5,589 bases of DNA, taken from contig BEID01000121.1 of NCBI GenBank assembly GCA_002898975.1, positions 1 to 5,589 on the forward strand, written 5' to 3'. How positions within the stretch are numbered: the first letter of the stretch is position 1; every line of letters begins with the position of its first letter. Both the position numbers and the translations under genes were made by a program. Shown piece after piece: positions 1 to 5,589 of the stretch. A model generated the notes under the pieces. It did no database searches. It was given only the letters and a program-made list of their open reading frames with translations, and had not been told where the DNA came from. Source of the DNA: a bacterium HR27. Its GTDB lineage: Bacteria; Chloroflexota; Chloroflexia; Thermomicrobiales; Thermomicrobiaceae.

Positions 1-919
1 GGAGATAGAGACGCCCTTTACCCAGTTGGCGAGCGAGTTCCTTCGACTGGCCAGACCCGAGGTCCCAGGTATCGTCGCAGTCGACGTTGAACCAGGTGGA
101 GGTGAAGTTCGGTAGGTAGTCGGCATAGAGTTCGTCCAACAGCCGGTACGTCTCCTCGCGGACTGGCGTGAGCGTCCAGCGCCAACCGACTTCGTCGAGA
201 TGGGCATATTGGGGAAGGGAAAGCAATCGCCGCTGGTGGCCGAACGATTGGAGGTTGGGGACGAGCTCGACGTGCCGCTCGCGGCAGTAGCGATCGATGG
301 CGCGGATGTCATCCGGGGTCAACGGGTCGCACCCGGCTCCGATCTCGGGATGACGGGGGAACGCGAACGTATGCTCGACATAAAGCTGAAGGTGGTTGTA
401 CTTGAGGTGGGAGAGGAGATCGACGAGCTGGAAGAGCGTCTCGCGAGTCGGCACCTTGCCGCGCGAGACATCGAGCATGACACCGCGGCTGGGGAGCACG
501 GGCCAGTCGACGAGGGTGACGGCGGGAAGGCGCCGTCCGTAGGCCCGGATGAGCTGGCGAACGGTTTGACTCCCGTAGAACAGGCCTGTCGGAGTATTCG
601 CAGCGAGGACGAGTCGCTGTGCCCGGCACTGGATGACATACCCTTCGGTACCGCGGGGATCGAGACCAGCAACGGGCGCACCCAGCACGAAAACGATACG
701 GTTGACGCCGTCGAGTGGGTCGAGCGCAACGCGGATGGGAAGCGGGAGACCGGTTACCTCACGGGTCGTCGCCTGCAGCTGGCGTGCTGCACCCTCGAGC
801 GTCTCGGCCGCGGTCGCTGGCAAGACGAGCTCGCTATCCCAATCGAGAAACCAGGCATCCTCGGCAGGGCCAGGCGTGACCTCACGCGGTGGGGGTAACA
901 GGGGAAGCGACTCCGGCAT
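1..919 (-). CDS. GH20-type beta-N-acetylhexosaminidase, N-terminal part (cut by window edge)
   Basis: Partial gene: 306 codons run from the ATG at 919 to the window edge without a stop. The family removes terminal beta-linked GlcNAc or GalNAc by substrate-assisted catalysis. Residues 1-125 look like the GH20 accessory domain, ending in the typical stretch TPTGLFYGSQTVRQL (about 109-123). The TIM barrel begins near 146 with RGVMLDVSRGKVPT and continues with LKYNHLQLYVEH (172-183) and VPNLQSFGH (220-228), the counterpart of the usual PEID-PGH strand. At 278-288 (NVDCDDTWDLG) the catalytic Asp-Glu pair is expected, but the sequence reads Asp282-Asp283. No signal peptide is visible, so the enzyme is probably cytoplasmic and would act on imported oligosaccharides or muropeptides. 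The start is set by an excellent Shine-Dalgarno sequence six bases upstream. It follows murQ by 21 bases and is the last gene visible in the operon. The family call is firm; activity and exact substrate are uncertain. Confidence 0.85.
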   Translation of the reverse strand, partial: MPESLPLLPPPREVTPGPAEDAWFLDWDSELVLPATAAETLEGAARQLQATTREVTGLPLPIRVALDPLDGVNRIVFVLGAPVAGLDPRGTEGYVIQCRAQRLVLAANTPTGLFYGSQTVRQLIRAYGRRLPAVTLVDWPVLPSRGVMLDVSRGKVPTRETLFQLVDLLSHLKYNHLQLYVEHTFAFPRHPEIGAGCDPLTPDDIRAIDRYCRERHVELVPNLQSFGHQRRLLSLPQYAHLDEVGWRWTLTPVREETYRLLDELYADYLPNFTSTWFNVDCDDTWDLGSGQSKELARQLGKGRLYL

Positions 920-925
920 ACCGAA

Positions 926-933
926 CCTCCTTT
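926..933 (-). promoter_or_regulatory. Shine-Dalgarno site of the GH20 gene
   Basis: Reads AAAGGAGG on the minus strand, six bases before the ATG at 919. It is the closest to consensus of the five in this window and fixes the GH20 start. It lies in the 21-base gap after the murQ stop. Confidence 0.8.
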
Positions 934-940
934 CGTACCG

Positions 941-1906
941 TCACGAGCGTTGCTGGTCTGGGCTCGCTGCGGATGCGGGGCCAGTCGGGGAGTCGGAGGC
1001 GAGTGCCTGGCGCAGGCGGCCGCCGGCAGCAGTGAGCCGAGCACGTGCCTGCACCGCATCGAGACCGGTGAGCGCCATCAGGATGGCCGTCTTGGCCTCG
1101 CCCCCGGCTCGCTCGAGGAAGTACGCTGCCTCATCCTCGGGCAGTCCAGTGACTTCCGCGACGATGCGCACGGCTCGCCGCCACAGCTTGCGGTTGACCG
1201 GTCGCACGTCAACCATGAGGTTGCCGTACGTCCGACCCAGCCGGACCATGACCGCGGTGCTCACGGTCGTGAGCGCGATCTTCTGCGCGGTTCCAGCCTT
1301 CATGCGCGTCGAGCCAGCGAGCACTTCGGGACCGACGAGCGGCGCGACTACCAGGTCGGCCAGCTGCTCGACCGGGGATGGTCGCTGGCAGACGAGCGCC
1401 GCGACGAACGCACCGTCCTGGCGTGCCCGAGCGAGCGCACCGAGCACGTAGGGGGTACGTCCACTGGCGCTGATGCCGAGTACCGCATCGTCGGAGCCGA
1501 CACCGAGGGCCGCCACGTCGCGGGCACCCGCCGTCTCGTCGTCCTCGGCTTCCTCGACCGGTTCATGCAAGGCACGCGTCCCACCAGCCAGGAGCGCCAC
1601 GACGCGACCCGGCTCGAGCCCGAAGGTCGGCTGACACTCGATCGCATCGAGCATCGCCAGCCGGCCGGACGTACCCGCACCCACGTAGACGAGCCGGCCC
1701 CCGCGCTCCAGCCGCTCGGCCACCGCATCGACGAGTGCAGCGAGCCGTACACGCTCACGCTGGAGCGCCGGGACGACGCGAGCCTCCTCCTCGAGCATGA
1801 AATCGACGAGTTCCTGACTCGAGAGCCGGTCGAGATCGCGCACACCCAGATCCGGACCCTCCGCTTCGCTCGCTCGGTCGTTCGGTTTCTCGGCTGGGTA
1901 ACGCAT
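941..1906 (-). CDS. murQ: N-acetylmuramic acid 6-phosphate etherase (MurQ)
   Basis: A cytoplasmic enzyme of 321 residues that cleaves the lactyl ether of MurNAc-6-phosphate, giving GlcNAc-6-phosphate and D-lactate during peptidoglycan recycling. The family signature is almost complete: LVYVGAGTSGRLAMLDAIEC (72-91) with PTFG following, AEDDE (120-124), GISASGRTPYV (144-154), GPEVLAGSTRMKAGTAQK (192-209) and RLGRTYGNLMVDV (222-234). Glu90 and Glu121 match the two catalytic glutamates of E. coli MurQ (Glu83, Glu114) with the same spacing of 31. The fold is one SIS domain followed by a small helical C-terminal domain. It is somewhat longer than the 298-residue E. coli protein, with a short low-complexity tail (about 304-321). 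The same frame stays open far upstream, to 2389, but that part lies over nagA. The ATG at 1906 is preferred because the family N-terminus aligns there and GGGAG lies seven bases before it. It starts 13 bases after nagA and its product feeds NagA directly. Confidence 0.96.
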   Translation of the reverse strand: MRYPAEKPNDRASEAEGPDLGVRDLDRLSSQELVDFMLEEEARVVPALQRERVRLAALVDAVAERLERGGRLVYVGAGTSGRLAMLDAIECQPTFGLEPGRVVALLAGGTRALHEPVEEAEDDETAGARDVAALGVGSDDAVLGISASGRTPYVLGALARARQDGAFVAALVCQRPSPVEQLADLVVAPLVGPEVLAGSTRMKAGTAQKIALTTVSTAVMVRLGRTYGNLMVDVRPVNRKLWRRAVRIVAEVTGLPEDEAAYFLERAGGEAKTAILMALTGLDAVQARARLTAAGGRLRQALASDSPTGPASAASPDQQRS

Positions 1907-1913
1907 CGTCTCG

Positions 1914-1918
1914 CTCCC
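1914..1918 (-). promoter_or_regulatory. Shine-Dalgarno site choosing the murQ start
   Basis: GGGAG on the minus strand, seven bases before the ATG at 1906. It supports this start over the much longer open frame that runs back into nagA. Confidence 0.6.
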
Positions 1919-1919
1919 A

Positions 1920-3158
1920 TCACGGAGTCGAACCAGCGGCGTTGGCTGGTTTCCCGATATCTCGCTCGATCGGAACTCCGGCAGCAACGAGCCGCTCGGC
2001 GAATGCCGGACTGGCATACGCGACCTGGCCACGGCAGACCGTCCCGTGCACACGCAGGGAGGGATCGAGCACGACGAGATCGGCGTCGTAACCGGGTGCG
2101 AGCCTGCCCTTGCGGTGAGCCAGCCCAAGTGCCCGGGCGGGCGTGTCGCTGAGCATACGCACCGCCTGTTCGAGAGGTACGTCGACAAGCTCGACGAGGT
2201 TCCGGAGCGCGCAGTCCATCGTGAGCAGGCTGCCGGCGATCGTGCCGTCGGCGAGGCGCGCCAGGTCGCCGTCGACCCGCGCCACCTGGCCCGCGAAGGT
2301 GAAGGTCGTGCCGGTTGGCAAGCCGGCTCCCGACTGTGCATCGGTGACCACGACCGTCCGCTCGGGGCCGAGCGCACGGGTGAGGACACGCATCACCGGC
2401 GGAAGGACATGGTGACCGTCGGCGACGAGTTCACCAAAGGCCTCCGGGCACTCGACGAGCGCACCGAGCGGGCCAGGCGCGCGGTGGAGCAGCGGCGGCA
2501 TAGCGTTGAAGCAGTGGGTGAGGAGCCGCGCACCGCGCGCGAAGGCCTGGCGTGCGACCTCGTAGGCCGCATCGGTGTGACCGAGCGCGACAGTCACGCC
2601 GGCAGCGACCAGGCGGTCAAGGACGTCCATGGCGCCGGGGAGTTCGGGCGCAAGGGTGACGACGCGGAGGTGTCCACCGGACAGAGCCAGGAGCCGCTCG
2701 GCGAGCGCGCGATCGGGCAGGCGGAGCCAGGACGGATGGTGCGCACCCCGCCGTGACGGGTTCAGGAACGGCCCCTCGAGGTAGATTCCGAGCGGCTGGG
2801 CACCCTGCTCGTGGCCTGTCACCGCCTGAACAGCGGCAACGAGCTGCCGCTCGGGGAGGCCTTCCGGAACGCCGACGACGTTGACGAGGAACGCTGTCGT
2901 GCCAGTGCGTGTGACCCAGCGCGCGTAGGCCCGGATCTCGTCCGGCTCGGTCGTGTGGAGCGCAAAGCCGCCACCACCGTGCGTATGGAGGTCGATGAAA
3001 CCCGGTACTACGAGGAAACCACTGAGATCAACAGCCGCACCGGCACGAGGGTGCTCGTGGTCGACCGCGACGATCCGTGAACCAGCGATGCCGAGCCACC
3101 ACCCCGTCCGACGGGTGCCGGCATCGACGAGTTCGGCACCGACGAAGACCAACTCCAT
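1920..3158 (-). CDS. nagA: N-acetylglucosamine-6-phosphate deacetylase (NagA)
   Basis: A cytoplasmic amidohydrolase-superfamily enzyme of 412 residues that hydrolyses GlcNAc-6-phosphate to GlcN-6-phosphate and acetate. A small N-terminal beta domain (1-50) precedes a metal-binding TIM barrel. Visible motifs are PGFIDLHTHGGGG (52-64; His58, His60), YLEGPFLNPSRRGAHHP (126-142; metal ligand Glu128), LGHTDA (192-197; His194), THCFNAM (214-220; His215), DGHH (247-250) and VTDAQ (271-275; catalytic Asp273). GTIAGSLLTMD (305-315) and GYDADLVVLD (356-365) are typical of the C-terminal part. The HxH pair is absent from mononuclear E. coli NagA, so a two-metal Bacillus-type centre is likely. A GTG at 3164 would add two residues, but GAGGGGG abuts it directly and sits five bases before the ATG at 3158, so the ATG is chosen. 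It lies 10 bases after the SIS gene, whose product would use the GlcN-6-phosphate, and 13 bases before murQ, whose product is its substrate. Confidence 0.96.
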   Translation of the reverse strand: MELVFVGAELVDAGTRRTGWWLGIAGSRIVAVDHEHPRAGAAVDLSGFLVVPGFIDLHTHGGGGFALHTTEPDEIRAYARWVTRTGTTAFLVNVVGVPEGLPERQLVAAVQAVTGHEQGAQPLGIYLEGPFLNPSRRGAHHPSWLRLPDRALAERLLALSGGHLRVVTLAPELPGAMDVLDRLVAAGVTVALGHTDAAYEVARQAFARGARLLTHCFNAMPPLLHRAPGPLGALVECPEAFGELVADGHHVLPPVMRVLTRALGPERTVVVTDAQSGAGLPTGTTFTFAGQVARVDGDLARLADGTIAGSLLTMDCALRNLVELVDVPLEQAVRMLSDTPARALGLAHRKGRLAPGYDADLVVLDPSLRVHGTVCRGQVAYASPAFAERLVAAGVPIERDIGKPANAAGSTP

Positions 3159-3163
3159 CGCCA

Positions 3164-3170
3164 CCCCCTC
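3164..3170 (-). promoter_or_regulatory. Shine-Dalgarno site choosing the nagA start
   Basis: GAGGGGG on the minus strand, five bases before the ATG at 3158. It overlaps the TGA stop of the SIS gene (3171-3169), which suggests that nagA translation is coupled to termination of the upstream gene. It also argues against the GTG at 3164, which would begin inside the site. Confidence 0.6.
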
Positions 3171-4206
3171 AGACCGTCCGGGTAACCTTGGTCAGTCCAC
3201 GCGGCCGATCGGGGTCGAGCCCGCGCACCCAGGCGAGGGCGAGCGCGAGGAGCTGGCCCGGCACAACCGCGACCAGCGGCGAGAGCCATTCGGGGACAGC
3301 GGGCGGCAGCGGCAAGGGGAGATCGGCCCGGGCGAGGAGCGTGGGAGCATCGCTCACGATCGCCAGCGCTGCCTTGCGCGCAGCCAAGTCCTCGGTGAGC
3401 GCTGCGAGGTCGGGAAAGGCGGCACCGGAGGGTGCGATCAGGACGACTGGGAAGCCAGGCTCGACGAGTGCGATCGGGCCGTGGCGGAAGTCGGCCGAGG
3501 AATACGGCTGCGCCAGCACGAGACACGTCTCCTGGAGTTTCAGCGCGACCTCGAACGCCGTCGCGTAGTTGAAGCCCCGGCCGATGACGGCGAGGAGGCG
3601 CGCGTCCCGGAAGGGACCGAGCTGCGGGGCGAGATCCCGGTTACGCTCGAGCGTCCTGCGGAGCGCCGCAGGCACCTCAGCGAGCTGGCTCAGGCGCGTG
3701 CGGTCTCCAGCGAGCGCGACACTGAGGAGAGCCAGAACGAAGAGTTGCGCCGTGTACGTCTTGGTTGCGGCGACAGCGCGTTCCTCACCGGCCAGGAGCG
3801 GGAGCACTAGTTCAGCTGCCTGGGCGAGCGGCGAAGCAGGATCGTTGGTCACAGCGAGCGTGAGCGCACCCTGGCGACGCCCTTCCGCGATGACTGCGAC
3901 GATATCGGGCGACCGGCCGCTCTGGCTGATCGCGAGAACGAGGCTTCCGGCGAGCGACGGGGGCCGCCGGTACAGCGTGAACAGGGAAGGGGTCGCCAGG
4001 GCGACAGGCAGTCGGTTGTATGCGCCAAAGAGATATTGGGCATACCGTGCCGCATTGTCGGAACTGCCGCGAGCAGCGATCACCACGTAGCGCGGTGGAG
4101 CAGCCTGGATGCGCCCTGCCACCTCCGCGACGAGAGGGTATCCCTCGTCGAGGAGACGCTCGAGGACAGCCGGCTGCTCGGCGATCTCACCTGCGAGTAT
4201 CGACAT
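3169..4206 (-). CDS. Double-SIS sugar isomerase, likely NagB-II-type glucosamine-6-phosphate deaminase
   Basis: A protein of 345 residues matching the isomerase half of GlmS without the glutaminase domain. SIS domain 1 spans about 35-165, with ARGSSDNAARYAQ (45-57), AISQSGRSPD (92-101) and AATKTYTAQL (146-155). SIS domain 2 spans about 200-330, with GRGFNYATAFEVALKLQE (209-226) and SSADFRHGPIALVE (236-249). Lys223, Glu226 and His242 align with E. coli GlmS Lys485, Glu488 and His504, with identical Glu-His spacing of 16. The C-terminal RGLTKVT (336-342) supplies Lys340, the counterpart of GlmS Lys603. Without glutaminase it cannot use glutamine, so the likely reaction is GlcN-6-P to fructose-6-P plus ammonia, as in NagB-II of Shewanella. 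Its place just before nagA, with no classical NagB visible, supports this. AgaS-like galactosamine-6-P deaminase is the main alternative. The ATG at 4206 has GGGAG seven bases upstream; a GTG at 4227 would add seven residues. It overlaps the upstream gene by 20 bases. Confidence 0.88.
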   Translation of the reverse strand: MSILAGEIAEQPAVLERLLDEGYPLVAEVAGRIQAAPPRYVVIAARGSSDNAARYAQYLFGAYNRLPVALATPSLFTLYRRPPSLAGSLVLAISQSGRSPDIVAVIAEGRRQGALTLAVTNDPASPLAQAAELVLPLLAGEERAVAATKTYTAQLFVLALLSVALAGDRTRLSQLAEVPAALRRTLERNRDLAPQLGPFRDARLLAVIGRGFNYATAFEVALKLQETCLVLAQPYSSADFRHGPIALVEPGFPVVLIAPSGAAFPDLAALTEDLAARKAALAIVSDAPTLLARADLPLPLPPAVPEWLSPLVAVVPGQLLALALAWVRGLDPDRPRGLTKVTRTV

Positions 4207-5470
4207 GCTGGTGCTCCCACTGTGCACGATACGCGGCCATGTCGAGGATACGACCGGAGACCCGTGCGTCCTCGGCCGCGAAGGCCAGAAGATGGCTCTC
4301 GACCGCCTGACGAGCGCTCGTCAGCACACCGGCCCGTTCGCCGCGGACAGCCTGGACGAACGCACGGATGAGGCCGACATCGCCACCACCATGCCCGCCG
4401 ATCGGGGGCGCCAGGCGCATCGTCTCGATGGTGCCTGTGAGGTGGTCGGCTATAACGAGTTCGCGGCGCGATTCGTTCGCGAGAAGCGTCGCACGCGTGC
4501 CATCGATGCGAACGGTCCGTCCTTCGAGGTGGGAGGCACCTTGCATCGTGAGCGAGACAGCAAGCTGACCAGCGAACTCCATCAACACCACCTGGTGATC
4601 GACCGCTGTGTTGTCGCAGTGGTAGACACAGCGGCCATAGGGTCCAGTCGCAAGCGCTGCGAGGATCGCCTCGGGGTCAGGATCCGGCGACACTGCGTGC
4701 TGGAAAGAACTTCCAGCAGCTGTGAAGAGATAGATCCGCGGAGCGAAGTACGGGCACTCGTCGGCGAGCGGGCAACCGTCGGTACAGCGCTCCGGAGCGC
4801 CTGGCGGCGCCTTCGCTGGGGTGAAGTGGGTGAGAGACCCAAAGGAGGCGACACGCTGGCACGAGCGATCGAGGATCCAGACCAGAAGATCGAGGTCGTG
4901 ACAGCACTTGGTGAGGATCATCGGGCTCGAGCGCTCCGTATTCGCCCAATTCCCGCGGATAAAGCTGTGGGCGAAGTGGAAATACGACAGGTTCTCGCGC
5001 CAGTCGACAGACACGATCTCACCCAGACGCCCACTATGAACCAGATCGTAGATCGTGCGGAAAAAGGGCGCATAGCGCAACACGTGCGCCACCTGGAGCA
5101 CGCGCCCGGTCCGCTCAGCGGTCGTGGCGAGGGTGAGGCACTCTTCCGGTGTCGTCGCCATCGGCTTTTCCAGGAGGACATGGTAGCCCTTCTCGAGGAA
5201 CGCGATGGTACTCGGGAAGTGATCGCGGTCCATCGTCGCGTTGATGAGAGCCGGCGCCAGTCGCGGTTGCTCGGCGAGTTCCTGCCAGGAGCGGAACTGG
5301 CGCTCGGGCGGGATTCCGTGCTGCTGCGCGAAGCGCGTGCGGCGTTCGTCGTTCGGCTCGGCAACCGCGACGAAGCGCAGATCCCAGGGAGCGCGGAGCG
5401 CGAAGGTACCGTACGCTAAGGTTCCCCGGTTGCCAGCGCCGACCAGGACAGCTTCGACGGGTCGCTGCAT
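4187..5470 (-). CDS. Gfo/Idh/MocA-family NAD(P)-dependent oxidoreductase
   Basis: A soluble protein of 427 residues. The N-terminal Rossmann domain (about 1-125) carries VLVGAGNRG (8-16), a GxGxxG dinucleotide-binding loop, and the family EKP motif (101-103; Lys102). The C-terminal alpha/beta domain carries TKCCHDLDLLVW (187-198), whose His191 occupies the usual catalytic histidine position. Distinctive features are a cysteine cluster (Cys229, Cys233, Cys239, then Cys281 and Cys285) and GGHGGGD (358-364) near the C-terminus. Members of the family oxidise, reduce or epimerise sugars, inositols and related compounds; the substrate cannot be read from sequence. As first gene of an amino-sugar operon, it may act on an amino sugar, a GlcNAc or MurNAc derivative, or a uronate, but this is inference. 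The ATG at 5470 is chosen because the Rossmann strand begins immediately after it and AAAGGAAG lies seven bases upstream. The frame is open back to a GTG at 5539, which falls inside the upstream palindrome and adds no family-like sequence. Confidence 0.9.
   Translation of the reverse strand: MQRPVEAVLVGAGNRGTLAYGTFALRAPWDLRFVAVAEPNDERRTRFAQQHGIPPERQFRSWQELAEQPRLAPALINATMDRDHFPSTIAFLEKGYHVLLEKPMATTPEECLTLATTAERTGRVLQVAHVLRYAPFFRTIYDLVHSGRLGEIVSVDWRENLSYFHFAHSFIRGNWANTERSSPMILTKCCHDLDLLVWILDRSCQRVASFGSLTHFTPAKAPPGAPERCTDGCPLADECPYFAPRIYLFTAAGSSFQHAVSPDPDPEAILAALATGPYGRCVYHCDNTAVDHQVVLMEFAGQLAVSLTMQGASHLEGRTVRIDGTRATLLANESRRELVIADHLTGTIETMRLAPPIGGHGGGDVGLIRAFVQAVRGERAGVLTSARQAVESHLLAFAAEDARVSGRILDMAAYRAQWEHQHVDTRR
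4214..4218 (-). promoter_or_regulatory. Shine-Dalgarno site choosing the SIS gene start
   Basis: GGGAG on the minus strand, seven bases before the ATG at 4206 and inside the 3' end of the oxidoreductase gene. It favours this ATG over the GTG at 4227, which lies upstream of the site. Confidence 0.55.
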
Positions 5471-5477
5471 CCTGTGT

Positions 5478-5485
5478 CTTCCTTT
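5478..5485 (-). promoter_or_regulatory. Shine-Dalgarno site of the oxidoreductase gene
   Basis: AAAGGAAG on the minus strand, seven bases before the ATG at 5470. It supports this start over the GTG at 5539, which would add 23 residues. Confidence 0.6.
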
Positions 5486-5534
5486 CCCGATGAATCGCTC
5501 GCTCCCGCATGCGCTGGACGGGAAGTGGACCCGC

Positions 5535-5575
5535 CCCACCCCACCGACCCACCGGTGGGGGCCCAGTGGGGTGGG
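5535..5575. repeat. Nested GC-rich inverted repeat upstream of the operon
   Basis: Two exact 10-base arms, CCCACCCCAC (5535-5544) and GTGGGGTGGG (5566-5575), enclose a perfect 12-base palindrome, CCCACCGGTGGG (5548-5559). The two symmetries are nearly concentric, with centres about 1.5 bases apart. It lies 65 bases before the first start codon and has no run of T on either side. It may be an operator for a dimeric repressor of the operon, or a U-tract-less terminator hairpin of a gene beyond the right edge. The rest of 5471-5589 shows only the Shine-Dalgarno site; I see no convincing -10/-35 pair. Confidence 0.6.
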
Positions 5576-5589
5576 CCAGGAACAGGCTC

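Noticed and set aside
200..898. A 232-codon plus-strand open frame near the left end
   Set aside because: It is antisense to the GH20 gene, whose minus-strand reading shows continuous family motifs up to the window edge.
950..2152. A 400-codon open frame on the plus strand across murQ and the end of nagA
   Set aside because: It crosses two well-supported genes in antisense, has no family signature or proper ribosome binding site, and is explained by G/C bias at third positions.
1907..2389. N-terminal extension of MurQ from 2389, which could look like a fusion protein
   Set aside because: This part is an out-of-frame reading of nagA with no family similarity. MurQ homology begins after the ATG at 1906, which has its own Shine-Dalgarno site.
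2953..3810. A 285-codon plus-strand open frame across the nagA/SIS gene junction
   Set aside because: It is antisense to two conserved genes and has no recognisable domain.
4109..5419. A 436-codon open frame on the plus strand opposite the oxidoreductase gene
   Set aside because: Its product has no recognisable motif and is rich in Arg, Glu and Asp as expected from antisense of a GC-rich gene. The minus-strand frame carries clear family motifs throughout.
5471..5534. A sigma-70 type promoter between the palindrome and the first gene
   Set aside because: No -10/-35 pair with proper spacing stands out on the minus strand, so I do not call one. The promoter may lie beyond the window or be non-canonical.
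5471..5539. A 23-residue extension of the oxidoreductase from a GTG at 5539
   Set aside because: The Rossmann strand begins right after the ATG at 5470, which has a good Shine-Dalgarno site. The extension has no signal-peptide character and starts inside the inverted repeat.

Overview
The window is G+C-rich and gene-dense. All five genes I can support lie on the minus strand, so the operon reads from right to left. Codon use (strong G/C third positions), near-zero spacing and protein style suggest a high-GC free-living bacterium. Thermomicrobia (Chloroflexota) would fit, but that taxonomic guess is an impression from sequence style and is weak.

Layout in transcription order: (1) 5470-4187, a Gfo/Idh/MocA-family NAD(P)-dependent oxidoreductase with a cysteine cluster; (2) 4206-3169, a two-SIS-domain protein resembling the isomerase half of GlmS, best read as a NagB-II-type glucosamine-6-phosphate deaminase; (3) 3158-1920, N-acetylglucosamine-6-phosphate deacetylase (NagA); (4) 1906-941, N-acetylmuramic acid 6-phosphate etherase (MurQ); (5) 919-1, the N-terminal 306 residues of a GH20-type beta-N-acetylhexosaminidase cut off by the window edge. 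The junctions are a 20-base overlap and gaps of 10, 13 and 21 bases, and each gene has its own Shine-Dalgarno-like sequence. This is almost certainly one transcription unit. The only non-coding stretch, 5471-5589, holds a nested GC-rich inverted repeat.

The genes form a coherent amino-sugar salvage route. The GH20 enzyme would release GlcNAc from muropeptides or chitin-like oligosaccharides. MurQ converts MurNAc-6-P to GlcNAc-6-P, NagA deacetylates that to GlcN-6-P, and the SIS protein would deaminate and isomerise it to fructose-6-P for glycolysis. The sugar kinase or phosphotransferase that must make the 6-phosphates, and any transporter or regulator, are not in the window. The first gene, the oxidoreductase, has no assigned step in this known pathway.

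The points most worth a second look are the Asp-Asp pair where GH20 enzymes carry the catalytic Asp-Glu, the unexplained oxidoreductase heading the operon, and the nested palindrome upstream of it. I found no RNA gene, mobile element or CRISPR array, and nothing that clearly amounts to a new system.
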